Source of the DNA: Acidobacteriota bacterium
GTDB lineage: Bacteria; Acidobacteriota; Thermoanaerobaculia; Multivoradales; Multivoraceae
Reading direction: 5' to 3'
Assembly: GCA_026707325.1 (NCBI GenBank)
Contig: JAPOXA010000007.1
Coordinates: 56,798-120,797, forward strand
DNA: 64,000 nt
Part shown: positions 54,001-61,669 of the stretch, one piece after another
Position numbering within the stretch: position 1 is the stretch's first letter
Layout of the letters: each line of letters opens with the position of its first letter
The notes under the pieces: model-generated
Seen by the model: the letters and a program-made list of their open reading frames with translations, nothing else
Database searches by the model: none
What the model was told of the DNA's origin: nothing
Made by a program: the position numbers and the translations under genes

Positions 54001-55001
54001 GGCAGCAGTTCCTGGGCCATGACGATCAGGATGGAGTGCGACGCCCCGAGCAACGCTCCGCACGGCAGGACGACGGCGAAGATGAGGCTCCCGGAGCCCG
54101 GCACCAAGGCTAGCAGCAGGGAACCCAGGAGCGTGGTCAGGAAGACGACCGGCCGGCGTCCCCAGCGATCGGCCCAGGCCCCCGCCAGCACCGCCGTGAC
54201 GGCGCCCCCGAGCAGGAACAGCCCGCTGGCGAGCCCCTGAGCCGAGGAGCTGTAACCCTGCTGGCTCAACAGGAGAGGCAGGAACGCCATCGTTCCGAAC
54301 ATGGCCCAGGAACGGCTGGCGAACACCAGAGCCAGGAGAGCGATGACGCCGCCGCGCACCGGTCGCCGCCGGCTGGCCGGCGTTTCCGCCGCAGCGGGCA
54401 GAGTCTCATCGGCCGACCGCACCTGGCCGGGCAGGCGATGGAGCCGGCGCGGGCCCATCGCGAACGCCATGAAGACCGGCACGGGCAACGCCAGGAACAC
54501 GAGCCAGTAGATTCCGTTGAGACCCGCCCGGTCGAGAGCCAGGCCCGCCAGAAGCGGCCCGGTGGTGAGCCCGAGCTGACCGCAGAAGAAGAAGATGGCC
54601 GTGAACGTGGCCGAACGGGCGAGGTTCACCGTACTGGAGTGCATGACTCCCAGCGGGTGAAAGGCGCCCGAAGCAACCGCCGCGAGCGCGAACGGGACGA
54701 GGAACAGGAGGAACCTCCCCGTGGCGGCGGCCGCATAGACCGCCAGCGCCATGCAGGCCAGGTTGAAGGCGACGCTGAACGGTCCGAGGAAACGGCTGCC
54801 GACCCGATCGACCAGCCAGCCGAACGCCGGCTGGGTCGTGCCGGCCAGGACCTGGAACAGTCCCACCGCAAGCCCTATCTGGGCGGCGCTGAGACCGAGC
54901 GGCGCCTGGAGGAAGGCCAGCAGCACCGGCCCCATGCTGTTGAAGATGTCGATCCCGAGGTGACCCACCGTCACCGCGGCGAAGATGCGCCGGCCGTTCA
55001 C
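51072..55001 (-). CDS. Fusion of MFS transporter and Oar-like TonB-dependent receptor
   Basis: One uninterrupted 1309-codon frame. Residues ~1-395 are a complete twelve-helix MFS carrier similar to fosmidomycin-resistance-type proteins (VTVGHLGIDIFNSMGPVLLA; GLLADRFE-like loops). Residues ~403-424 (VSTVLVVALAGMALLWPRPA, then SA) look like a signal peptide. A carboxypeptidase-regulatory-like domain (~425-510, INGQVRDAATDVPLPGAEIR) and an outer-membrane beta-barrel receptor (~520-1309, ending RVRAGLRLQF) follow. These parts are normally separate proteins in different membranes. Codon 396 is CGA, one change from TGA, so a lost stop codon is a simple explanation. It is downstream of ggt (10 bases). 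Confidence 0.7.
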   Translation of the reverse strand: MNGRRIFAAVTVGHLGIDIFNSMGPVLLAFLQAPLGLSAAQIGLAVGLFQVLAGTTQPAFGWLVDRVGSRFLGPFSVAFNLACMALAVYAAAATGRFLLFLVPFALAAVASGAFHPLGVMHSSTVNLARSATFTAIFFFCGQLGLTTGPLLAGLALDRAGLNGIYWLVFLALPVPVFMAFAMGPRRLHRLPGQVRSADETLPAAAETPASRRRPVRGGVIALLALVFASRSWAMFGTMAFLPLLLSQQGYSSSAQGLASGLFLLGGAVTAVLAGAWADRWGRRPVVFLTTLLGSLLLALVPGSGSLIFAVVLPCGALLGASHSILIVMAQELLPWRRGLASGTALGFLFATGGLATWGIGGLADRFELASVLQAGAVVGLASACASLLLPKREPSRLSAAPAVSTVLVVALAGMALLWPRPASAGLNGEINGQVRDAATDVPLPGAEIRITGDQLHSTQTVRAGRGGSFRAPGLPPGDYYVEATLDGYATSVVENLILVAGGVLRVDFHMRAGSESALDLVSSPLLDVVTGSDGNVLAGDDLRQLPGAVAALNLDLASGLDALDPDVAVNGWPPGFAVYRIDGQESALREPGSAAIDPRWVDQVRVWTMELAATMAGPHIDLVTRSGGTNWRVNGGWSTVEPLDNGERLALRLFAAGESPAGGRDRRRIEGDEATVFAGGPLRDKRARAFGGYSRNRTRGTESLFGAGAPMTWDETIEQSVGKLDWWAGSASNLTLKHHAGSGDLDGRRPALQVLPSLDGTGNDRSRRQTTSLNVEWGVTDRLWLRVFGGRSDLIEDGDPWQHAGLYFGAPAPGRPAGWYEAAPAGRVRRAAERRNWAIEPSFFLFDHTLEIGIQDSRSSLELLRSGGFGRMLRFPGGVVDAWSGGPLGTAGLRQEKRALYVQDAWRVGGAFKRHLTLHAGLRAEEEEAGPLDLEFEDRTEPRLAFVWDVAGRGRWKVYGGAAWWHVDVFRPRAGRSDLDAVAVLEGTGGFSGARLDFARATADPDLRPARVREIQLGTGYQFLPDVVVSARVSRRRLRDGIRLMPLVVAGEIAPTLLTPGRGAGSELPQLEQDWWGAEFNANVGFSPSWRIHFSYLLSRLTGNHEAGGLGLEAGTLPGAHPVLAGLDLCSSPVPCDVFDVTDDSRRLSLDREHQLSGWLVLSPGERWLMALVYRFRAGAAYVPRALTVRADEAGRILSTGLTPLPSGRDAPVKSADLKRADLSLTYRVPLRSDDRRLSLFAEALNVFDQDAANQLWPLAWLDPVLVGPDRTDLLAAAATQGARPDLRESLPAAFQTSRRVRAGLRLQF

Positions 55002-55011
55002 CTGCGGCCCC

Positions 55012-56790
55012 TCAGTCGGCGTCGCCGGGCGCGTCTCCCCGCGACGCGCTGGCGCCGCCGCCTCGCCGCGGGTCGGCCACGCCGAGCAGGCTCGCCCCCT
55101 CCACCAGAATGGCGGACACGTCGCCGCTCAAGCCGCGCTCGAACACCTCGTGGCCCCTGGCCGCCAGACCCTCGAGCGTCTCGGCAGCAAGGCCGCCCTC
55201 CTCGTAGAAAACCTGGTCCGGCCACGCCTGGTGGTGCACTCGCGGGCTCTCGACCGCCCGCTGCAGGCCCATCCCGTGGTCGATCACGTTCGAGACGACG
55301 TGGTACACGGTCGTGATGATCGTCGGTCCCCCCGGCGTACCGACGACCATCTTCAGCTCGCCCTCCGGGTCGAGGACGATGCTCGGCGCCATCGACGACA
55401 GCATCCGTTTGCCGGGCGCGATCGCGTTGTTCTCGCCTTCGACCAGGCCGAACTGGTTCGGCTGGCCCGGCGACGCGGCGAAGTCGTCCATCTCGTTGTT
55501 CAGCAGGAACCCGGCGCCGGTGACCGTCACCGCGTTGCCGAAGCCGCTGTTGATCGTCGTCGTGACCGAGGCCGCGTTGCCCCAGCGGTCGACCACCGAG
55601 TAGTGGGTCGTCTCCGTGCCTTCCGCGGGCGGCGCCACTTCCACCGGCGGCAGGGGCGTAGCCCGTTCGGGATCGATCCGTGCGCGCAGCCCGTCCGCGT
55701 AGTCCTGGGACTCGAACTGCGCCCGCGGAATGTCGACGAAATCCGGGTCGCCGAGCAGCGTGTTCCGGTCGCGGAACGCGAGGCGCATCGTCTCGGCCTC
55801 CAGGTGAATCAACTCGGCGCTGCCGAACGGCGGCAGGGGATCCCAGCCTTCCAGCACGTTCAGAATCAGGCCCAGGGTCAGACCGCCCGAAGAAACCGGC
55901 GGCATTGAGTGGATCGTGTGACCGCGGTACTCGACGTCGACCGCGTCCCGCCAGACCGGCGCGTACTCCTCGAGGTCCTGGTGCGACATGAGACCGCCAC
56001 CCCGCTCCATCTCGGCGACGATCAGGTCGGCGACGGGGCCGCGGTAGAAGCCGTCCGGCCCCTGCTCCGCGATCGCCGTCAGCGTCGCGGCGAGGTCGGG
56101 CTGGGCCAGGATCGCGCCCGGCGCCGGCGCCTCGCCGTCGACCAGAAACTGCATGGCGCTTGCCGGGAACCGGTTCAGCCTCGGCGCCGCCGATTCGAGG
56201 CTCCACGATCGCACCTCGTCGACCTCGTGGCCGCGCGCCAGCTCGATCGCGGGCGCCACCAGGTCGCCCCAGGGCAGGCTGCCGTGCTCCCGGTGCATCT
56301 CCCACAGCCCGGCCACCGAGCCCGGAACGCCAGCCGCGAGGTGGCCGATCACCGCGCTCTCGGCGACCTTGCCGTCGGCGTCCAGGAACATGTTCCGAGT
56401 GGCCGCGGCCGGTGCCTTCTCACGGTAGTCGAGCGCGCGGACCTCGCCGTCGTTCGATCGATAGACCAGAAAGCCGCCGCCGCCGATGTTGCCTGCCGCC
56501 GGCAGGACCGCGCTGAGAGCGAAACCGACCGCAACGGCCGCGTCGATCGCGTTGCCGCCCCGTTCCAGGATCGCGGCGCCGGCGTCGGAAGCAAGGCCGT
56601 GGCCGCTGACCACCATGCCCGCCTCGCCCCGGGCCACATCCGCGCTGCCGTGGAGCGGCCAGGACGCAGCCGCTTGCGGCGGGGCTTCCGGACCCCGACA
56701 GGCCGACCCGATGAGCAGGAGCGGGACGAGCAGCCAACTCACCGCGCGGGGGACCCGCGGGCGCCAGGCGGTGGTCGCGGGCCGGCTCAT
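55012..56790 (-). CDS. ggt: Gamma-glutamyltransferase
   Basis: Exported autoprocessing enzyme that cleaves the gamma-glutamyl bond of glutathione and related peptides. The 592-residue precursor has a hydrophobic export segment (SWLLVPLLLIGSAC, which may be a weak lipobox), the large-subunit motifs GGNAIDAAVAVGFALSAVLP and GNIGGGGFLVYR, and the self-cleaving Thr in EGTETTHYSVVDRWGNAASV, followed by LNNEMDDF and the oxyanion MLSSMAPSIVLD motif. ATG at 56790. It diverges from the YbdK-type ligase gene across about 100 bases and is followed closely by the MFS/receptor fusion. Confidence 0.93.
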   Translation of the reverse strand: MSRPATTAWRPRVPRAVSWLLVPLLLIGSACRGPEAPPQAAASWPLHGSADVARGEAGMVVSGHGLASDAGAAILERGGNAIDAAVAVGFALSAVLPAAGNIGGGGFLVYRSNDGEVRALDYREKAPAAATRNMFLDADGKVAESAVIGHLAAGVPGSVAGLWEMHREHGSLPWGDLVAPAIELARGHEVDEVRSWSLESAAPRLNRFPASAMQFLVDGEAPAPGAILAQPDLAATLTAIAEQGPDGFYRGPVADLIVAEMERGGGLMSHQDLEEYAPVWRDAVDVEYRGHTIHSMPPVSSGGLTLGLILNVLEGWDPLPPFGSAELIHLEAETMRLAFRDRNTLLGDPDFVDIPRAQFESQDYADGLRARIDPERATPLPPVEVAPPAEGTETTHYSVVDRWGNAASVTTTINSGFGNAVTVTGAGFLLNNEMDDFAASPGQPNQFGLVEGENNAIAPGKRMLSSMAPSIVLDPEGELKMVVGTPGGPTIITTVYHVVSNVIDHGMGLQRAVESPRVHHQAWPDQVFYEEGGLAAETLEGLAARGHEVFERGLSGDVSAILVEGASLLGVADPRRGGGASASRGDAPGDAD

Positions 56791-56892
56791 GGCGGCGTTC
56801 ACGGTATCAGAGCACCCTGGGTCGGCGGGGATGCCCGCGCGTCCTGAGGGGACGGATACGCTTGTGGCGTTTCCCCACCCAGGAGCCGACTC

Positions 56893-58002
56893 ATGAAGAC
56901 GAGCCTCCCCGAGCTGACGATCGGCATCGAAGAGGAGTACCAGATCATCGATCCCGAAACCCGGGAGTTGAAGCCCTTCATCCAGAAGTTCCTGGAACAG
57001 GGTCAGATCGTGCTCCAGGAGCAGATCAAGGCGGAGCAGTTGCAGTGCCAGGTCGAGGTCGGCAGCGAGGTCTGCCGTTCGATCGACGAGGCCCGCCACG
57101 AACTCGTCCGTCTCCGCCGGTCGATCGCCCAACTGGCATCGAGAAACGGCCTCCGCATCGCGGCCGCCAGCACCCATCCGTTCTCCTCGTGGCAGGAGCA
57201 GGACGTCACGGAGGCGCAGCGCTACATCAAGCTGCAGGAGAACTTCGGAGACGTGGCCCGGCGGATGCTGATCTTCGGCATGCACGTCCACATCGGCGTA
57301 CCGGACGAGGCCCTCCGCATCGACGTGATGGACCAGTCGCTCTACTTCCTGCCCCACCTGCTGGCCCTGTCCACCAGTTCGCCGCTCTGGCAAGGGCGGG
57401 ACACCGGGCTCAAGTCCTACCGCTCGGTGGTCTTCGAGAGCCTCCCCCGCACCGGTCTGCCGCCGTCGCTGCGGTCCTACGCCGAGTACGAGCGTCTCGT
57501 GAACGTCCTGGTTCAGACGAAGTGCATCGAGGAACCGACGCAGATCTGGTGGGACGTGCGGCCGCACCCGAAGTTCCCGACGATCGAGTTCCGGGTCTTC
57601 GACGTCTGCACGAAGATCGACGAGGCGCTGTGCCTGACCGCCCTGCTGATGGCCATCGTCGGCAAGCTGATTCGCCTCCGCCACGACAACCAGGCCTGGC
57701 GCCGCTATCCCCGCCACCTCCTCTATGAGAACAAGTGGCGGGCGATGCGCTACGGCATCGACGGCAAGCTGATCGACTTCGGCAAGGGCGAGGAGGTGCC
57801 GCTCCGCTTCCTGACCCTGGAACTGCTCGACTTCGTCGACGACGTGCTGGACGACCTGAAGATCCGCAAGGAAGTCGAGTACGTCCATCACATCCTCGCC
57901 GAAGGCACCAGCGCCGACCGCCAGATCGCCCGCGCCGAAGGGGGCAACCTCCACGCTGTCGTCGACGGCCTGATCGAAGAGACTCGCGAAGGCTGCGACT
58001 AG
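56893..58002 (+). CDS. YbdK-type carboxylate-amine ligase (GCS2 family)
   Basis: ATP-dependent ligase of the glutamate-cysteine ligase 2 family. The 369-residue protein begins with LTIGIEEEYQIIDPETREL, then VGSEVCRSIDEARHELVRLR, FGMHVHIGVPDEALRID, IWWDVRPHPKFPTIEFRVFD and a C-terminal helical region. E. coli YbdK has weak glutamate-cysteine ligase activity; the real substrates of this branch are uncertain. Standing opposite a gamma-glutamyltransferase, it may take part in gamma-glutamyl peptide metabolism, but this is inference. Confidence 0.88.
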   Translation: MKTSLPELTIGIEEEYQIIDPETRELKPFIQKFLEQGQIVLQEQIKAEQLQCQVEVGSEVCRSIDEARHELVRLRRSIAQLASRNGLRIAAASTHPFSSWQEQDVTEAQRYIKLQENFGDVARRMLIFGMHVHIGVPDEALRIDVMDQSLYFLPHLLALSTSSPLWQGRDTGLKSYRSVVFESLPRTGLPPSLRSYAEYERLVNVLVQTKCIEEPTQIWWDVRPHPKFPTIEFRVFDVCTKIDEALCLTALLMAIVGKLIRLRHDNQAWRRYPRHLLYENKWRAMRYGIDGKLIDFGKGEEVPLRFLTLELLDFVDDVLDDLKIRKEVEYVHHILAEGTSADRQIARAEGGNLHAVVDGLIEETREGCD

Positions 58003-58012
58003 CGAGTCACCC

Positions 58013-58192
58013 GTCTGCTCCGGGGTCCAAAGGGGAGGGTCCCAGCGGACGCTCGCGCTCCCTGAGTGGATGGGAGGTTGGCGCTCGCTGCGGTCGGCTG
58101 CGCTCCGGTTGGGTGTCGGTTCATGCAAACACGCCGGCCGTCGCTTGCCGACAGCCTCGCTGGGACCCTCCCCTTTGGACCCCGGAGCAGAC
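58013..58192. mobile_element. MITE-like palindromic element, copy B
   Basis: A 180-base element right after the YbdK-type gene. Its ends are perfect 35-base inverted repeats (58013-58047 and 58158-58192, beginning GTCTGCTCCGGGGTCCAAAG). The 110-base interior contains GGATGGGAGG, GCGCTCGCTG and GTCGGCTGCGCTCCGG in the same order as copy A read on its minus strand. It has no coding capacity, so mobility, if any, would need an enzyme encoded elsewhere. Confidence 0.75.
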
Positions 58193-58228
58193 TGGACCGC
58201 GTCGGACTGCGTCGCGTGGCAACAGCGG

Positions 58229-59353
58229 TCAGGCCCGTGTTCCGAGGCGCCGGCACGGAAACAAGGCCGCGAAGACGCCAAGGAGGATTGCGGTCAGAAG
58301 CAGGGAAGGCGCTAGGAAGCGGGGCCAGATCCAAATGCGGCTGCCGCCCGCGGGGCTTTCGTAGGTCGGGACGGGGACGGCGCCTTCCTGCCGCAGGCGC
58401 TGGACCCTGTCCGCGGGAAAGGCGTGGCGCAGGTCGCCGTCGGGATTCCGGACTTCTTCCAGCACGGCCGGGTAGTAGCGGTTGAGGATCGCCTGCTCGG
58501 CTGCGGCGGTCGGCCAGTCTTCGGCGTCGAAGGCTTCGTTGCGGGCCTGGACGTGCCAAGCGGCCTCGGACAGGAAGTGGTCCTCGACCTGCCAGGGCTG
58601 GAAGGGCGGCGTCGGCGGTGGTCTCGCGGGCCAGCGGGCGCGGCGGTTCTCGTTCAGGCTCTCGAGCCGGTCGGCGCTGTAGTAGCTGCGGAAGCTCCCG
58701 AGGCTGGGATCGACGATCCGGTGGCCGAGGTTCGTGAGGTCCACGAGGCCAACCGACGCCACGGCGAGAACGACCCACAGGACGGCAATCGCGCGGCGTT
58801 CGGTCGGGCTGGGCGCCTCGATGTCGAATCCGAACAGGCCCAGCCCGAAGACGACGCCGCAGCCGGCGGCCGAGGTGTTCAGCACGCAATCGTAGAAGTC
58901 GCCCGCGCGGACCCAGACCAGCCACTGGATGAACTCGTCGGCGAGCCCGACGAGCGAGGTCAGAACGGCGGCAGAAAACGCCGCCGCGATGGCCGATCGG
59001 CCGCCCCGGAGGAAGGCCCGGTAGAGCAGCAGAGCGACCACTCCGTAGAGAACCAGGTGCATCCGCTCGAGGGCGGACTCTTCGGGGCGTCCGCGGGCGA
59101 GTGCTGTCGCCTGCACGGCCGCCCACAGCAGACCGAGCGCCATCGCGGTCCAGTTCTTCCACCGCAGGCGTGGTGCCGAACGGACCACCCAAACGACGAA
59201 GGCGGCCACGGCGCCCCAGAACAGGATCGTCGGCACGATCACGAGGAGCGAACGGTCCACCTCCTCCTGAATCCACCGGGTCAGCCGACCCAGGAAGGGC
59301 GCCGAACCGACGATCCACAGGGCGATCAGAGCAGGTGCCGCAAACCGGCGCAT
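58229..59353 (-). CDS. VanZ-like membrane protein
   Basis: A 374-residue protein with four to five N-terminal membrane helices and a VanZ-like core: LERMHLVLYGVVALLLYRAF, then GLADEFIQWLVWVRAGDFYD and VLNTSAAGCGVVFGLGL. The D-E-x-x-Q and R-x-G-D-x-x-D residues are the family hallmark. A C-terminal soluble stretch (residues ~200-345, FRSYYSADRLESLNENRRAR) precedes a last helix and is not typical. The role of VanZ-like proteins outside glycopeptide resistance is unclear. ATG at 59353 precedes the first helix directly. Confidence 0.78.
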   Translation of the reverse strand: MRRFAAPALIALWIVGSAPFLGRLTRWIQEEVDRSLLVIVPTILFWGAVAAFVVWVVRSAPRLRWKNWTAMALGLLWAAVQATALARGRPEESALERMHLVLYGVVALLLYRAFLRGGRSAIAAAFSAAVLTSLVGLADEFIQWLVWVRAGDFYDCVLNTSAAGCGVVFGLGLFGFDIEAPSPTERRAIAVLWVVLAVASVGLVDLTNLGHRIVDPSLGSFRSYYSADRLESLNENRRARWPARPPPTPPFQPWQVEDHFLSEAAWHVQARNEAFDAEDWPTAAAEQAILNRYYPAVLEEVRNPDGDLRHAFPADRVQRLRQEGAVPVPTYESPAGGSRIWIWPRFLAPSLLLTAILLGVFAALFPCRRLGTRA

Positions 59354-59423
59354 TGGTGGGGAGACGCTAACAGCCTGAGGACGACACGGGTGTAGGCTCA
59401 CGGCAGGAGGCAGGAGGGAACAC

Positions 59424-60497
59424 ATGGCAGAGCCAGCGCGAATCGACGTTCACACCGCGGAAGGAGCCCCGCATCGTCGTCCCGTCTCGGCGAACAGCGG
59501 CGGCGACCTGAGAGAGGCGCTCGACGACTTCCTCGAGCTGAAGGAGATGGTCGCGGCCCAGGAGGGAGATCGTGCCCTGCACGATCAGCCGCAGATGGTG
59601 AGTCGCTTCTACGATGTCGTCACGAAGTTCTATGAGTACGGCTGGGGGCAGTCGTTCCATTTCTCCCCACGACGGTCCGGCGAGAGCCTCCGAGACGCCG
59701 TCCGCCGTCACGAGATCAGCATCGGCGAACTCCTGGCTCTGCGGCCGGGAACGAAGGTCGCCGACATCGGATGCGGTGTCGCCGGGCCGCTGGTCACGAT
59801 CGCGAACTCCGCCGGCGCAAGCATCACGGGGATCAACCTCAACGCGTACCAGATCGCGAGAGGCCAGCGATCGCTGCGCCGCGCCGGCCTTCAGGAAACA
59901 TGCGGTTTCCTGCTCGCCAGCTTCATGGACGTGCCCGTCGACGACGGCTACTTCGATGCCGCCTATTCGTTCGAATCCACTTGCCACGCACCCGACAAGA
60001 CCCTGTGTTTCAAGGAGCTCTATCGGCTGCTCAGGCCGGGAGGCGAGCTTGCCCTGATCGACTGGTGCCTGACCGAAGACTTCGACGAGCACGACCCGGT
60101 CCATCGCGACATTCGGGACCGACTCGAGTTCGGAAACGCGACGCCCAACCTGCTCATGACCTCCAGCCAACTCGACCTCGTTCGAGCCGTCGGTTTCGAG
60201 ATTCTCTCGAGCCGTGACCAGGCACTCGAGTGCGATCCGAACACTCCCTGGTACCGCTCGCTGCAGGGGCGCGACCTTTCGCTCGCGTCACTCGGGCGGA
60301 TCCCCGCCGGCCGGTGGTTCACGGCCACGGCGACGAGCCTGCTGGAGCTGCTCCGCATCGCACCCTCCGGCACCGGAGAGGCCGCCCGGATCCTCAACGT
60401 GGCCGCCGACGCTCTCGTCGAGGCCGGCGTGGCGGGGATCTTCACGCCGTCCTTCCTGATCCACGCGCGCAAACCGGACGGCTCCGTCTCTTCATAG
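59424..60497 (+). CDS. Sterol C-24 methyltransferase-like SAM methyltransferase
   Basis: A 357-residue Erg6/SMT-like enzyme. Hallmarks in order: FYDVVTKFYEYGWGQSFHFS (compare YEYGWGSSFHFS in yeast Erg6), GESLRDAVRRHE, the SAM motif KVADIGCGVAGPLVTIA, ITGINLNAYQIARGQ, the FDAAYSFESTCHAPDKT sterol-site block and KELYRLLRPGGELALIDWC. These are sterol-binding signatures and not generic methyltransferase motifs. Strong GGAGG leader before the ATG. Seventeen bases downstream lies the Rieske oxygenase. Known bacterial SMTs are rare; the sterol substrate is inferred from motifs. Confidence 0.82.
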   Translation: MAEPARIDVHTAEGAPHRRPVSANSGGDLREALDDFLELKEMVAAQEGDRALHDQPQMVSRFYDVVTKFYEYGWGQSFHFSPRRSGESLRDAVRRHEISIGELLALRPGTKVADIGCGVAGPLVTIANSAGASITGINLNAYQIARGQRSLRRAGLQETCGFLLASFMDVPVDDGYFDAAYSFESTCHAPDKTLCFKELYRLLRPGGELALIDWCLTEDFDEHDPVHRDIRDRLEFGNATPNLLMTSSQLDLVRAVGFEILSSRDQALECDPNTPWYRSLQGRDLSLASLGRIPAGRWFTATATSLLELLRIAPSGTGEAARILNVAADALVEAGVAGIFTPSFLIHARKPDGSVSS

Positions 60498-60513
60498 CGG
60501 TTGGAGGTCCATC

Positions 60514-61668
60514 GTGGGCTTCAGGACTCGCCGTTCAAGGCGCCGCGAACCCCAGACATCGGACGACCTACGTCTCGCCAGCTATCCCCATCCCTATCCG
60601 GACGGCTGGTACCGGCTGATGACCTCGAAGTCGCTCCGGCGCGGGCAGATCCGCTACTTCGAATGTCTCGGACGCGCCCTGGTCGTCTGGCGCAGCGAAG
60701 ACTCGGACGACGTGCATGCGATGCAGGCGTTCTGCCCCCACCTCGGCGCGAACCTCCGGCATGGCCGCGTCCGCGAGGACCGCATCGAGTGCCCGTTCCA
60801 CAACTGGCAGTTCACGGGCGACGGCCGGGCGGCCTGCGTGCCCTACAGCGACAGCGTACCGACCCGCGTCGCGACCGAGAGCTTTCCGGTACAGGACGTG
60901 CATGGGCAGATCTTCATGTATCACCGAAGCGACGGCGCCAAACAGCAGGCCGGCGACGAGGTGCCGTATCCCGTGCCGCGGCTGCCGGAGATCGACGACG
61001 GGAGGTTCGTCTTCCGGGGGCACTACGACGCCGGCCGCGTCCACATGCACATCATCGAGTTCGTCGAGAACGCAGTCGACTTTGCCCACTTCATGTACAT
61101 CCACGAACGGATGAACGTTCCCTGGACGCAGATCCCGGTCCCCGGTGTAGCGATCGAACACATCCCCGGCGTCGAGTTCCCCGAGGACCGGCCGTGGACG
61201 ATGCACTTCCTCGACGAGGCCGTGCTCAAGTTCCGCGGCCGTCCTCTCGAACGGACACGGACAAGGGCTCGGGCCACGTTCACCGGCGCCGCCAGCATCG
61301 TGAACTTCAGGTTCTTCATTCCCGATACCGGCGAGATCGACCTCTGTCAGACCCACCTTCCGATCTCGCCTCTAGAGCAGCAGGTCGACTTCCACTGGTT
61401 CGCCGACCGAAGGGTCCCGCGGCTGCTGGCCTGGTACGTCGTCGGCAACTGGATCTCCCAGTGGCGCCACGACATCCAGATCTGGGAGAACAAGACCTAT
61501 CTCGACCACCCGACCCTCTGCCGGGACGACGGACCCGTGGTCCGCATGCGACGCTGGTACCGGCAGTTCTTTCCGGACCCGCAACCGCCGGGGAAGCCGC
61601 CCGGAATGCCGCGGCGGGAACCGAGCGAGCGTGCTGAAGGCCGGCTGGTCGGTGCAGCCTCCAACTGA
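60514..61668 (+). CDS. Rieske non-heme iron oxygenase (sterol-modifying type)
   Basis: A 384-residue oxygenase. The N-terminal domain holds a [2Fe-2S] Rieske motif (FCPHLGANLRHGRV and IECPFHNWQFTGDG), preceded by SYPHPYPDGWYRLMTSKSLR, a feature of the DAF-36/Neverland sterol 7-desaturase group. The catalytic iron site is in FVENAVDFAHFMYIHERMNV, and IWENKTYLDHP near the C-terminus is also group-like. Bacterial SdmA, which acts in sterol C-4 demethylation, is another relative. GTG start at 60514 with GGAGG six bases upstream. A ferredoxin or reductase partner is not in the window. Confidence 0.8.
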   Translation: MGFRTRRSRRREPQTSDDLRLASYPHPYPDGWYRLMTSKSLRRGQIRYFECLGRALVVWRSEDSDDVHAMQAFCPHLGANLRHGRVREDRIECPFHNWQFTGDGRAACVPYSDSVPTRVATESFPVQDVHGQIFMYHRSDGAKQQAGDEVPYPVPRLPEIDDGRFVFRGHYDAGRVHMHIIEFVENAVDFAHFMYIHERMNVPWTQIPVPGVAIEHIPGVEFPEDRPWTMHFLDEAVLKFRGRPLERTRTRARATFTGAASIVNFRFFIPDTGEIDLCQTHLPISPLEQQVDFHWFADRRVPRLLAWYVVGNWISQWRHDIQIWENKTYLDHPTLCRDDGPVVRMRRWYRQFFPDPQPPGKPPGMPRREPSERAEGRLVGAASN

Positions 61669-61669
61669 C

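Noticed and set aside
55012-58281. Extension of gamma-glutamyltransferase to 1089 residues
   Set aside because: The extra N-terminus is antisense to the YbdK-type gene and reads through MITE-like copy B. A normal export segment begins at 56790.
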